The notes under the pieces are model-generated. The model saw nothing but the letters and a program-made list of their open reading frames with translations, did no database searches and was not told where the DNA came from. DNA of 64,000 nt, from contig CM068590.1 of assembly GCA_035048485.1 (NCBI GenBank), forward strand, positions 2,398,593 through 2,462,592, given 5' to 3'. This stretch comes from Pteria penguin. Its lineage: Eukaryota; Mollusca; Bivalvia; Pterioida; Pteriidae. Below, one piece after another: positions 37,130-49,829 of this stretch (its first letter is position 1; the number at the start of each line of letters is the position of its first letter). A program made the translations under genes and the position numbers.

Positions 37130-38000
37130 CTCATCAGATAACATCAATGGCAAGCAGGTAGCTGGACAAAACCTCATGAAAAAGCTATAAAAAAGAATTA
37201 AAATAAGGGAAATAATAATGTTATATTCAGAGCTTCATGTTAATTTGAGACCCGGAAAAAATGACAGGGTATTGTCACGTTTAACATCTATGAAAACAAG
37301 GGACTTGGTTTTCACTGTCTCAAAACAAACAAAAAGAAAAGACAGAACAGCGGTGTGCCCACGGCGGAAGTTGAACCATGGACATATCTGTCATGGATGG
37401 AGCACCTAACCTATTTAACAACGTCACCTGTCCTGAAAATACGAAGCTGTGCTTCTAAATCTTGTAGGTTTTGTCATCACGAAAATGTTCACAGATATGT
37501 ACGCAGTGTGAACCGCAACATATATAAGTTATAAAACTATTTACATTTAGTACATAAGGAAGAGCGTGTTCAATTTAATGAATACGTGTTTCGCCTAAAA
37601 CAGTCAAGCCTAAAAATGTTATTCAAATATATGTTTAAGTAAACTATATGTATATAGTAAACAAAACACCTACAAAAGATGGATATTTTCGAGATTTATA
37701 GTGCAAAAATGATACAGCGCGTTCATTTTATATGAAACCAACTTAAAAGTGTATTGTGTGTCAAGAAAACCGTGAGAAAATTATAAAAGATATATAGTGT
37801 AGTTTTATTATTTTTTATTTTAGATAACATACAGTGGGCACACCTAGCAACTTGTATATATCAAAATGATACAGTAGAGCATTTACTATCCACTGATTTA
37901 TGTGTCTTGGAGGATCCGTGATGACAGGATGATGGTATATATTTAACAAAATGTCTATGTGAGGGCCATAACTCGTACAGGAATTGTCGGGTAGCAAGTT
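37130..38000. other. No gene recognised
   Basis: AT-rich. A stretch at about 37,350-37,425 has, on the minus strand, a weak tRNA-like look (GGTTCAACTTCC), but no acceptor stem or second copy was found. Confidence 0.45.
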
Positions 38001-38009
38001 GTATGCCTT

Positions 38010-40060
38010 CCTGGAGAAGCAGACAAGCATGTTTTTTTCTGGTTCAAGTTTGGGTATAATCTAGCAAGGTTTTCGGTCAAGATCATGAGACACTTTTGGG
38101 TCATGGGCAATAATTGAGTAATCTCCCTACAACGTAACAGGAAGAAATTATTACCCAGGCCAGAATTCCGTCTATGTATGAAATGTGGCCTTGACCATGT
38201 AAATAACACGTTTGTTCAAGTTCATGACACACCCTTAGATTATGGACAATTGTGTATAATATTATCTCCCTCAAAATTAAAAGGAAGAGGTTACCACTCG
38301 GACAATTCTGCCTAGGTATGCACTTTGACCTTGACCTTGTAGATATGATTTTGGTCTAAGTTTATGGCGCACTCTTGGGTCATGAACAGCAATTGTGTAA
38401 AATATCATCTCCCTCTAAAGTAAAAAAAAAAAGAAAAGAAATTATGGCCCGTACAAATTTCACGGACAGACAGACATACAGACAGATGGACAGGCACACT
38501 GAGGAACGACATGCTCTGTACAATGTGCTACACGTCTTTGGATCATGAAAAACAATGGTGTGAAATATTATTCAGACCCTTCGTAGCCGTAGATGTTATG
38601 GCCCGGATAAAGATTTCAACAATACATGCACTTTGACCTTAACCTTGGAGATGTGATATTCAGTCAAGGTCATGACACACTCTTGGGTCATGGACAACAA
38701 TTGTGTTATATACATGTATATAATCTAAGTCTGACTTGGCAGTAAGAAGTTATGGCCCAGACAAATATTTTGGATATGTGTGCACTTTGAACTTGACTTT
38801 GAAGATATGAACTTGGGTTGATTTCAAGACACACGGCTGAATCATGTCCAACAATTGTGTGAAATGTTATCCAGTTCCAACATAGCAGTAAGGAGTAATG
38901 GCCTGGATCAGGATTTCGACCATGCTTGTCCTTGGACCTTGACCTTGAAGATATGATATTGAGTTGACGTCATAACACATCTTTAGGTCTTTGACAACAA
39001 TTGTGTGAAATGTTATCCAGATCCAACTTGGCAATAAGAAGTTTTTGCCCGGACAAGAATTATAGCTATGTGTGCACTGTGACCTTGATCTTGGAGATAT
39101 GACCTTGGGTTGAGGTCATGACACAACCATGTGTTTTGGGCAATAGTTGTGTGAAATATTATCCAAATCCAACTTGGCAGCAAGAAGGTAAGATCCAAAG
39201 GATTTGTGCACTGTAATATTGACCTGGAAAGTATGACAATATGACAATATTAGGTCAATTGTGTGAAATATTAAGATACAAGGTGGAATAAGTTATGGCC
39301 CAGACAAATGTACATGGGCAGACAGGGTGATTCATATATATTCCACCCAAACTCTGTTTGCGGGGGTATAAATATAATTAAACATTGTCATGACACACCT
39401 TTTGGTGCTGGACAACAATACTGTGAAATTCAAAACCATATAAGGGGTAACAATATATAGCTCAGAAAATGATTTACCCTTCATATGCACTGTGACCTTG
39501 ACCTGGGGAGTTATGGCGTTGGTTGGAGGTTTACACACCCTTTGGGTATTGAGCTTCAATTCTGTGAAATATCATTCAAATCCTTGTAAAGGTTAAAAAG
39601 TTTTGGCCATGAAAACAGTTTTACTCATCAAATGTACCGTGACCTGAACCTTGCAGATATGACCTTAGTTCAAGGTCATCACACACCCTCGAGTCCTGTA
39701 TAACAATTCTGTGAAATATTATTCAAATCCATGGAAGTTATGGCCTGGACAATGATTTATTTAAATCATATGCACTGTGAACCATATACTTTTCAGATAT
39801 CTCCTTGATTCAAGGTCAGGGCACATCCTTGGCACCTAGGAATCTATTCTGGAAAGTATTATTCAAATCCATGCAAGGAGGAAGATGTTATGGTCCAGGC
39901 AAGGATTTACCAATCATATGCACTGTGATCTTGGCACAAAGTCATGACACATCACATTTCCTTAATGACCATTTCTACCATGTATGATGTTAATCTAACA
40001 AGTAGTGTGGAAACTATGCATCGGGAAAGGTTACAGAGGGACAGATGGACGGACAGACAT
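38010..40060. repeat. Degenerate tandem repeat, about 140-150 bp unit, TGACCTTGACCTTG
   Basis: Landmarks TGCACTTTGACCTTGACCTT, GAGATATGA, CATGACACAC and CAATTGTGTGAAATATTAT recur about every 140-150 bp (for example 38,319, 38,629, 38,779, 39,071, 39,209, 39,487, 39,770, 39,920). A hairpin-like CCACCCAAACTCTGTTTGCGGGGG lies at about 39,342. The plus strand carries inverted AGGTCA half-sites. Confidence 0.75.
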
Positions 40061-40264
40061 AGCTCTAACATAATATATCCTGTCAAATGACAACGTATAA
40101 AAATAAAAACGGCAATAACTTTTGGACGATGTACAAATGTCAAACTTAATATATATATTAAAAATAAAATCCAAAAATACACATCTATTTTCATTTTCAT
40201 TTTGGAAATCTTATACTGAACAAACGGCAATAACTCTTGGAATCAATTACAGAAAAGTCAGACT

Positions 40265-41011
40265 TCATTCGCGGATTATCTTAGCATCATCTATCCAAGT
40301 GAACTTGAGGTCAAAGAAACCACAGAAAGTAGTAATTCTACTTCGTATTTAGATATTATGTTGTCTTCCGACATTAATGGTCAATTGAACACCACACTCT
40401 ATGACAAACGTGACGATTTCAATTTCGCTATCACAAACTTTCCTTTCATAAGTAGCAACATTCCATCATCGCCCACATACGGCGTGTTCATATCTCAGTT
40501 AATACGTTATTCCAGAGCATATTACAGTGACTTTGTTCTGAGGGCTAGGCGACTTTCAGTTAAGCTGCTCAACCAGGGTTATATATGTGCTAGACTAGCA
40601 ACGTCACTGAGGAAATTCTATGGTCGTTACGAGAGTCTTATTACTCCATATGATATCTCGTTATCCAGACTTTTAAATGATATTCTGGACGGAGACCGAT
40701 TCCGATCATTTTACACAGATTTGACACCTTCTATACTAGACGGTTACCTAATTCGACATATATAAATACATATGGAATTTAAACGATTTTATTCTTACTA
40801 CTGGGTATATGTGACGGGTGTTGCTAGCAAGCAGGAGATGCTCACTCTCCCCGGGCACCTGATCTCACTCCATCACAGGGGTTCACATATGCTCTTCAAG
40901 TAGACATATTTTGTTATTTTCCATTTGTTTTTCATTTTCACTGATTTTGTATGTCCTCTGGTGTTATGATTTTTGGACTTGTGGTTTGGATTTATCCATC
41001 ATCTTTACATT
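40265..41011 (+). mobile_element. Penelope-like retroelement, copy 2, 5'-truncated
   Basis: Similarity to copy 1 begins abruptly at GCGGATTATCTTAGCATC (copy 1 position about 15,667), typical of target-primed insertion that stopped early. Near-identical sequence runs to TCATCTTTACATT (41,011). It encodes the C-terminal reverse-transcriptase part and thumb (SSNIPSSPTYGVFISQ, LLNQGYICARL, LRKFYGRYES). It has a 6-bp in-frame deletion (SRA-YYS) and no stop where copy 1 has one, reading on to about 40,765. It lacks the catalytic motif and is not mobile by itself. A roughly 20-bp segment in the tail (AATTTAAACGATTTTATTCT) is absent from copy 1. Confidence 0.8.
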
Positions 41012-41129
41012 GGTAAATAGTACCTCATGCTAAACTTACACAGAGAGTTTAATGTCAAAGCACGACGGAAACTTTCCAGAATCAAACTAAAACTGTCCTA
41101 ACGGCACAAATACCCCCCGCGGCAACAAA

Positions 41130-44100
41130 ATTCAAAATAGGACATAGACGAATGACAAAAGACCAAGGTCACAAGGTCGAAAAAGTTGGTATCGACAGAA
41201 AAGTCTTGCCACAAGGCATACACAAGTGTAGAATGAAGGTCCCATCTCTTTTTTTTCAAAAGTTATGGCTAAGGTTGAAGTTTTTAAAAAGTAAGTAAAA
41301 TGTCAAGGTCAAGGTAAAACAATTTGGTAACAAACGAAAGGTCTTACCACAAGGAATATACATGTATAGTATGAATACCCAGTCTCTTTTGTTAAAAAGT
41401 TATGGTTAAGGTTCAAATTTTTAGAAAGTAAGGCAAATGTCAAAGGCCACGGTCACAAGGTCAAAAATTTCGGTAACAAAAGAAAGGTCTTGCCACAAGG
41501 AATATAGATGTGTAGTATGAATACCCAGTCTCTTTTGGTTCAAAAGGTATGGCTAAGGTTAAATTTTTTTCAAAAGTAGGTCAAACGTCAAGGCCAAAGT
41601 CACAAGGTCAAAAACTTTGGCACCAAAAGAAAGGTCTTGCCACAGGAAATATACATGTGTTGTATGAATACCCAGTCTCTTTTGGTTAAATAGTTATAGC
41701 TTACTAATAGGTTAAAGTTTTTAAAAAGTAGGTCAAATGTGAAGGCCAATGTCACAAGGTCAAAAATTTTGCTACCAAAAAAAGATCTTGCCACAAAGAA
41801 TATACATGTTTAGTATGAATACCCAGTCTCTTTTGGTTAAAAAGTTATGGTTAATGTTAAAGTTTTAAAAAAGTAGGTCAAATTTCAAGGCCAATGTCAC
41901 AAGGTCAAAAATTTTTGTACCAAAAGAAAGGTCTTGCCACAAGAAATATACATGTGTAGTATGAATACCCAGTCTCTTTTGGTTCAAAAGGTATGGCTAA
42001 GGTTAAATTTTTTTCAAAAGTAGGTCAAACGTCAAGGCCAAAGTCACAAGGTCAAAAACTTTGGCACCAAAAGAAAGGTCTTGCCACAGGAAATATACAT
42101 GTGTTGTATGAATACCCAGTCTCTTTTGGTTAAATAGTTATAGCTTACTAATAGGTTAAAGTTTTTAAAAAGTAGGTCAAATGTGAAGGCCAATGTCACA
42201 AGGTCAAAAATTTTGCTACCAAAAAAAGATCTTGCCACAAAGAATATACATGTTTAGTATGAATACCCAGTCTCTTTTGGTTAAAAAGTTATGGTTAATG
42301 TTAAAGTTTTAAAAAAGTAGGTCAAATTTCAAGGCCAATGTCACAAGGTCAAAAATTTTTGTACCAAAAGAAAGGTCTTGCCACAAGAAATATACATGTG
42401 TAGTATGAATACCCAGTCTCTTTTGGTTCAAAAGGTATGGCTAAGGTTAAATTTTTTTCAAAAGTAGGTCAAACGTCAAGGCCAAAGTCACAAGGTCAAA
42501 AACTTTGGCACCAAAAGAAAGGTCTTGCCACAGGAAATATACATGTGTTGTATGAATACCCAGTCTCTTTTGGTTAAATAGTTATAGCTTACTAATAGGT
42601 TAAAGTTTTTAAAAAGTAGGTCAAATGTGAAGGCCAATGTCACAAGGTCAAAAATTTTGCTACCAAAAAAAGATCTTGCCACAAAGAATATACATGTTTA
42701 GTATGAATACCCAGTCTCTTTTGGTTAAAAAGTTATGGTTAATGTTAAAGTTTTAAAAAAGTAGGTCAAATTTCAAGGCCAATGTCACAAGGTCAAAAAT
42801 TTTTGTACCAAAAGAAAGGTCTTGCCACAAGAAATATACATGTGTAGTATGAATACCCAGTCTCTTTTGGTTCAAAAGTTATGGCTAAGGTTAATTTCTT
42901 TAAAAGTAGGTGAAACCATAAGGCCAAGATTACAAGGTCAAAAATTTTGGCACCAAAAGAAAGGTCTTGCCACAAGGAATACACATGTGTAGTATGAATA
43001 CCCAGTCTCTTTTGGTTCAAAAGTTATAGCTGAGGTTAAAGTTTTTAAAAAGTAGGTCAAACATCAAAGGCAAGGTCACAAGGTAAAAAATTTTGCTACC
43101 AAAAGAAAGTTCTTGCCACAAGGAATATACCTGTGTAGTATGAATACCCTGTCTCTTTTGGTTAAAAAGTTATGGCAAAGATTAAATTTTTTAAAAGTAG
43201 GTCAAACATTAAGGCCAAGATTACAAGGTCAAAAATTCTGGCACCATAAGAAAGGTCTTGCCCCAAGGAATATACATGTGGTATGAGTACCCAGTCTCTT
43301 TTGGTTCAAAAGTTATGGCTGATGTTCAAGTTTTTGAAAAGCAGGTCAAATGTGAAGGCCAAGGTCACAAAGTCAAAAATTTTGCTACCAAAGAAAGATC
43401 TTGCCACAAAGAATATACATGTGTAGTAGGAATACCCAATCTCTTTTGGTTCAATAGTTAAAACCAAGGTTAAAAGTTTTTATAAAGTAGGTCAAATGTC
43501 AAGGCCAATGTCACAAGGTAAAAAATTTTGCTACCAAAAGAAAGTTCTTGCCACAAGGAATATACCTGTGTAGTGTGAATACCCTGTCTCTTTTGGTTCA
43601 AAAGTTACAGTTAAGGTTAAATTTTTTAAAAGTAGGTCAAACGTTAAGGCCAAGATTACAAGGTCAAAAATTCTGGCACCAAAAGAAAGGTCTTGCCACA
43701 AGGAATATACATGTGTAGTATGAGTACCCAGTCTCTTTTGGTTCAAGTTATGGCTGATGTTCAAGTTTTTAAAAAGTAGGTCAAATGTCAAAGGCAAGGT
43801 CACAAGGTCAAAAATTTTAGTACCAAAAGAAAGATTTTGCCACAAAGAATATACATGTATACTATGAACACCCTGTCTCTTTTGGTTCAAAAATTATAGC
43901 CGAGGTTAATGTTTTTAAAAAGTAGGTCAAATGTCAAGGCCAAGGTCACAAGGTCAAAAATTTTGGTAACAAAAGAAAGGTCTTGCCACAAGGAATAAAC
44001 ATGTGTAGTATGTATATCCAGTCTCTTTTGGTTCAAAAGTTATGGCTAAGTTTAAAGTTTTTAAAAAGTAGATCAAACGTCAAGGCCAATGTCACAAGGT

Positions 44101-44545
44101 CAAAAATTTTGGCACCAAAAGAAAGGTCTTGCCACAAGGAATATACATGTGTAGTATGCATACCCAGTCTCTTTTCATTAAGAAGTTATGGCTAAGGTTA
44201 AAGTTTTTAAAAAGTAAGTCAAATGTCAATGGCAAGGTCACAAGTTAAAAAATTTTAGTACCAAAGAAAGATCTTGCCACAAAGAATATACATGTATACT
44301 ATGAACACCCAGTCTCCTTTGGTTCAAAAGTTATAGCTCAGGTTAAAATTTTTAAAAAGTAGGTCAAACGTCAAGGCCAAGGTCACAAGGTCAAAAATTT
44401 TGGTACCAAAAGAAAGGTCTTGCCGCAAGGAATATGCATGTGTAGTATGAATACCCAATCTCTTTTGGTTCAAAAGTTATGGTCAAGGTTAAAGACAGAG
44501 GGACAAGGTGATTCCTATATACTCCCCCAAACTTCGTTTGAGGGG
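41130..44545. repeat. 148-bp satellite array with AGGTCA half-sites, about 22 units
   Basis: The unit contains AAGGTCACAAGGTCAAAAAT, ACCAAAAGAAAGGTCTTGCC, ATATACATGTGTAGTATGAA and CCCAGTCTCTTTTGGTTCAA. The array ends at a hairpin, CCCCCAAACTTCGTTTGAGGGG (44,523-44,547), followed by GGTATAAT. Many overlapping frames on both strands, including identical 64-residue ones at 41.6, 42.0 and 42.5 kb, are products of the array. Confidence 0.95.
41508..42877. repeat. 444-bp higher-order repeat (3 x 148 bp), about 3 copies
   Basis: Identical blocks recur exactly 444 bp apart (for example starts at 41,600, 42,044 and 42,488), while neighbouring 148-bp units within a block differ. This is a recent local amplification of a trimer, or an assembly duplication. 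Confidence 0.9.
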
Positions 44546-44879
44546 GGTATAATGAGACTTGGCTGGACAAACAATGGCATACCATACACTCTATAGACCC
44601 TGAAAACACATAGTACATCGTTATTTCTCTAATCGTGTCATCCTATTTTGAGAAAGATTTTGTATTTTTATTGGAATATTAGGTGCAATGAATATACGTG
44701 TACAAATAAATTGTGTTGATTTTCTTATTTATTGCAGTGTTACATCATTAATACTGAATACAGCTATTATAAATTGTATAAATACACAACAATGCAATTA
44801 TATATGTAAATCTCAATCCTAAATAAATATAAAATGGTTGAGTTTCAATTAATATCATATTAGATAACTTCATGATAAC

Positions 44880-45035
44880 TTCACCCTATTTCCCTTTCCC
44901 TACCCCATCCTTCATACATTTCCCCTCCCCCATCCTTCACCCTATTTCCCCTCCCCCATCCTTCAACCTATTTCCCCTCCCCCATTATTCAACCTATTTC
45001 CCCTCCCCCATCCTTCACCCTACTTCCCCTTCCCA
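44880..45035. repeat. C-rich minisatellite, about 31-bp unit, 5 units
   Basis: Units of CCCTATTTCCCCTCCCCCAT plus CCTTCA. One strand is almost pure pyrimidine, with potential for triplex or G-quadruplex/i-motif structure. Confidence 0.85.
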
Positions 45036-45931
45036 ATCGTTTTAGATCCACCGCTAATTAGATTAATATGTGTAGATTTCCCCTTTCATTACAAATCACA
45101 GTTCATTTGTTTGGAATACCTCTCTCTTTTATTTTCACTTAAATCTTTTTTATTGTCTTTAACTCTAAACCCTATCCCCACTTCTCCCTCCATCCCCCTC
45201 CCGCCCCTTTTTTTTTGTTCTAACGTTTTCAGAAAATGTAAGGTATCATCACTTCTTCCCCATCTTACATCAACACTAACTCTTGTTACACAAGTCAGTA
45301 TGAAGCAACACAATATCATATGTAAAGCAAATATTTATTGTACTTTCATAACAGAATACAAACATACATCATATAAAATACAGAGACAGGTTCATTCAGT
45401 ACAAAGAAACAAGTCATAGAATACAATGAGAAGTAATATTACATAATAGAAAGAGAAATAGGTTCATCAACACCCCCCTTCCCCTTCTTCAATTTGATTG
45501 AAATCATTTAATGTCACCTTATCTAAAATTCATTTCAATATCCCAATCCTTTCCTTTATTCAATATTTTGATATACTAAAACCCTCCTTCCTTTTCTTGC
45601 TTAAATTCTAAGTGCAACAAATGAAACAAATAACTTCAGAAATTTTACCATAAATAACACCCTCCCTTCCCCTTGTCCATATTTTCAGAAAATATAAAAC
45701 ACCATCAAGTTCACCTCATGAAACCTACATACTGACTGAGATTTTCTAAAACTGATTTTCCTTGTGACCTTGACCTATCTAATATGATCAAGATGTACAG
45801 TGTCAGTTTCCACTATGGCAGCTCAGACATTTCCAGAAAATTCTACAGAGAAAATGACCTAGAATTCATCATGGAGAGAGTAATGTGATGATGTTTGTGT
45901 TTACAAGTGATTTACAGTCATGTGTGGGATG
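45036..45931 (-). promoter_or_regulatory. 3' untranslated region of the NLR-like gene, candidate polyadenylation signals
   Basis: On the minus strand AATAAA hexamers lie at 45,555-45,560 and 45,334-45,339, about 370 and 590 bp after the NLR-like stop codon. Either could end the transcript. No other gene is recognised in this interval. Confidence 0.4.
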
Positions 45932-48180
45932 TCATGTCTCTCTATAGAACTCTATTGTTGTGTCACCATCACTATCTGTGTAGTGCTTGATGAGTGTGAA
46001 CTGTGGGGAGGACTGTATCATTGTAATGGAGTCAGCATCAATGTCTGTGTCCTCTAATGTGACCTTTACTTTGTGTGGGATACTCAGCAGACTTGACAGG
46101 AATACTCCCCACCCCCCGGCTGTCATGTGTACCCACCATAACACTAGTGTCTCTAACTGTGTCATGTGTGACACACACAGTGGGGTGTTATACAGTGTGA
46201 TCTCATACAGCTCTACATACTTCAACCGAGTCAGTCGGGTCAGAGCCGCTACAACATCAGCATCAACATCTCTGTGATCACCCCGATACTGTATACAGTG
46301 TAGCTGTGTGAGTTGTGGTAACACGGTGACCAGCCGCTCACGGTCCTGTACGTCACTACACACGATACATAATGCTGTGAGTGATCCAGAATGCTGAGGT
46401 AGGTACCCTATGATATCTGGTATATGTGATACATACCACAGAAACACTGACATAATGGTATGATGACTAGTACTCATCACCTCCCCTGTCACTCTCTCTA
46501 CTTCACTGTCACTAAACATAAGATAAACATCAGAGACGTGGTAGGAGGGTAGGTGAGTACTACCCATCATGGCAGAGACATGCTCCATCTCCCTATACCA
46601 TTCACACTGTGTGTAGTATAATGAGTGGACTCTGTCCCTGTGTTCCTCCACAGTCTGTCTCCACAGGATAAGCCTATCATCTGTCTGAGCTATACATACT
46701 ACATGCTGCCATAGCTTACCCCCCAGTGTCCTATCCAGACCTGACACAAACCTGACCACATTACCCAGCTCCATGATCTTATCTATGGAGTTACAATGAT
46801 GACAGAACTCTTGAAGCATGTCTGGCTGACATACAATAAACATGGCTGCCATCAGCTCTTGTATTAACTTGTGAGGGAAACTGACAGAGACATTCTGTAT
46901 ATTGAAACATCCCGGTGCCTTACACTGACTAATTATACCCACCTTTAATGCTAGATCTACCCTCTCCATTCCTATTTCTCCTTCTAACTGATATTTCTCA
47001 AATACTAAGCGTGGATCACTTGATAATAGATCATTGTATGCTAACTTAAAGAATGGAGTCAATATATCAATGAAGTGATTTATATACGGGAAGAAGCGAG
47101 ACAGCAGGGTCATCATGTCACTAGAACCAGATGTTGATTGTTGTGTTTGATCAATACGTCGTTTCTTTTTAGCTTGAGTACGTCTATCTTGTTGTTTGCG
47201 TTGTTTTAGGAGATAGTTCTCTATTTGTTTGTTTTTCTGTTCACCACGTTTGATCAGTAAATCTTGGATTGACAGTATGAAGTAAGTCATGGAGTTACTG
47301 ACATGTTCACTTTTTCCATGTGTAATGTCTTTATCTTCCTCACACCATACATGACAAGCAGCTGTTAATATCATGGGCAGTGTTAGCAAGGATTCCACCA
47401 TGCGATGTTGAGATCTTAGGATGCAGGTTGTTAGTTTATTTTCTAAGTTCTGATTGTCAGTTTTATAGAGATGAGTCACAATACGCGTTATCAGTGCCTC
47501 GATAGTGCGTGGATCAATTCCAAGAATTTCTACCACTTTATCCTGTGGTGTATATTGCATCTGTAGCTTTTCTAGCTTCCATGGTCTTGTTGATGTAAAT
47601 AAAACACAGTTTACCAAGCCATAAGTATCAGGAAAAGTGTTAGAACTGTTGGACCACTCATCTAGGCCATCCAAGATCACAAGACATCGAATATGCTTAT
47701 TACAGAGCACTCGTCTGAACAGTGTGACTACTTCACGATCTCCCTCTGACAAACAGTCACAAATCATGTCCACTACTTCGTCTTTATCTTTTTTGACATA
47801 ACGCATTGACACATAGAATGTCAAGTCAAACTGAGACAACACTTCCTGCATGTCACATTGTTGTCCTTGTTGGACTTTACACCAATCAGCAACAAGTTTA
47901 ATTGTGAATACAGTTTTTCCCCTTCCAGCCTCTCCTTTCATAAATATTCTCTTGGCAGGTTTACCACCAATGTGAAACATATCAGACATTGTTATGGGCT
48001 TTCTGTCAGTCTGTTTATCCTCTTTCCTGCTTTTACTTTGTGATTTGGTATCTTCTGCTACAAACACTGGGGAGTATAACTCATCAAGAGGCATGCTTGT
48101 ACCACCCAGTGGCATGGCTGTAACACACTGTGTAACATTCTCATACTTCTCAAGAAGGGTTTCTCTGGCATTTCTTTTAT
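45932..48180 (-). CDS. NLR-like NACHT-domain protein, large 3' exon
   Basis: One open exon of 748 complete codons, with a splice acceptor (AATTTTAG) at 48,181-48,182. Counting from the first internal Met at 48,115 (727 residues), an NTPase core is visible: Walker A GEAGRGKT at 61-68, Walker B LVILDGLDEWSN at 145-156, and a sensor-type TSTRPWK at 174-180. A basic, Gln/Lys-rich stretch (about 295-330) follows, then a helical region, then a leucine-rich, LRR-like C-terminus (LTRLTRLKYVELYE.., LETLVLWWVHM). NACHT proteins are cytosolic ATPase switches, often immune sensors; the ligand here is unknown. The first codons join in frame to the 72-bp exon at 49.94 kb (GAG G|AT AAA), so the Met at 48,115 is probably not the real start; the N-terminal domain lies on exons upstream, probably outside the window. 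The frame is intact and looks functional. Confidence 0.85.
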
Positions 48181-48289
48181 CTAAAATTTTGAAATTGACA
48201 GTGTTTACATGGTTAAAAGAGATTATTTGTTTCTTTTTTTAATCAAGTACAGTCAACTTATCTGTTAATATTGACCAGGATCATATCCT

Positions 48290-49810
48290 AGCTAACGTCT
48301 AAGGCATGCTGACTGATTTCACTTATTTCACCTTTCTGGTGGTGGTTACAGCTTGGGCATGCCCTTTATAACCACTCACTCATGCTGATTGATTTCACTT
48401 ATTTCACCTATATGGTGGTGGTTACAGTTTCGGCATGCCCTTGATAACCACTCAGTCATGCTGATTGATTTCACTTATTTCACCTATATGGTGGTTGTTA
48501 CAGCTTGGACATGCCCTTGATAACCACTCAGGCATGCAGATTGATTTCGCTTATTTCACCTATCTGGTGGTGGTTACAGGTTCGGCATGCCCTTGATAAC
48601 CACTCAGGCATGCTGATTGATTTCACTTATTTCACCTATAGGGTGGTTGTTACAGCTTGGACATGCCCTTGATAACCACTCAGGCATGCAGATTGATTTC
48701 ACTTATTTCACCTATATGGTGGTGGTTACAGCTTGGAAATGCTCTTGATAACCACTCAGGCATGCTCACTGATTTCACTTATTTCACCTTTATGGTGGTG
48801 GTTACCGCTTGGGCATGCCCTTGATAACCACTCACTCAAGCTGATTGATTTCACTTATATCACTTTTATGGTGGTTACCGCTTGGGCATGCCCTTGATAA
48901 ACCACTCACTGAAGCTGATTGATTTCACTTATTTCACCTTTCTGGCGGTGGTTACAGCTTGGGCATGTCCTTGATAACCACCGAAGCATGTTGACTGATT
49001 TCACTTATTTCACCTATATGATGGTGGTTACAGCTTCGTCATGCCCTTGATAACCACTCACTCATGCAGATTGATTTCACCTATATGGTGGTGGTTACAG
49101 TTGCGGCATGCCCTTGATAACCACTCAGGCATGCTGATTGATTTCATTATTTCACTTATATGGTGGTGATTACAGCTTGGACATGCCCTTGATAACCACT
49201 CAGGCATGCAGATTGATTTCACTTATTTTACCTATATGGTGGTGGTTACAGTTTGGACATGCCCTTGATAACCACTCAGGCAGGCTGATTGATTTCACTT
49301 ACTTTACCTTTATGGTGGTGGTTACAGCTTGGTCATGCTCCTGATAACCATTCAGGCATGCTGATTGATTCACTTATTTCACCTATATGGTGGTGGTTAC
49401 AGTTTGGACATGCCCTTAATAACCACTCAGGCATGCTGACTGATTTCACCTTTATGGTGGTGGTTACAGTTTGGACAAGGGGCAGGCTTGGTGTAGTGGT
49501 TAAGCGCTTGGCTTGCGGCGCCGACGATTCCATGGTTGCGCCACTATGTTTAAGAGGTTGGTTACCTCCTGCTTCCATGTCGTGATATAACTGAATTGTT
49601 GAAAGCGACGTAAAACACCAATCAACCAACCAACTAACAGTTTAGACATGTCCGTGATAACCACTCAGGCACACTGATTGATTCACTTACTTCACCTATA
49701 TGGTAGTGGTTACAGTTTGGACATGCCCTTGATAACCACTCAGGCATGCTGACTGATTTTGCGTTGGTGGCTATAACTTGGTCATGCCCTTGATAACCAC
49801 TCAGGCACTC
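48290..49810. repeat. 76-bp minisatellite in the NLR intron, block 1
   Basis: The unit is GGCATGCTGATTGATTTCAC, TTATTTCACCTATATGGTGG, TGGTTACAGCTTGGACATGC, CCTTGATAACCACTCA. About 19 units with point variation and some shortened forms. It lies between the large NLR exon and the 72-bp exon. Confidence 0.95.
49478..49636 (+). mobile_element. tRNA-derived SINE (family C), copy 2, in the minisatellite
   Basis: Head GCTTGGTGTAGTGGTTAAGC, body GTTTAAGAGGTTGGTTACC ... GAAAGCGACGTAAAACACC, tail (CCAA)n-like. Flanked by a 12-bp target-site duplication ACAGTTTRGACA (49,466-49,477 and 49,637-49,648), one base of which has since mutated. The minisatellite continues on both sides. Confidence 0.85.
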
Positions 49811-49829
49811 TATAAAAGTACATTCAAAG

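Noticed and set aside
37350..37425. tRNA-like sequence on the minus strand
   Set aside because: Only a partial box-B resemblance; no stem pairing, tail or second copy.
41600..42682. Three identical 64-residue frames as a tandem gene family
   Set aside because: They are the same frame read in three 444-bp satellite copies; no start context or domain.
46573..46582. CAGAGACATG in the NLR-like exon as a tenth mini-palindrome
   Set aside because: No inverted partner and no flanking repeat. It is ordinary coding sequence.
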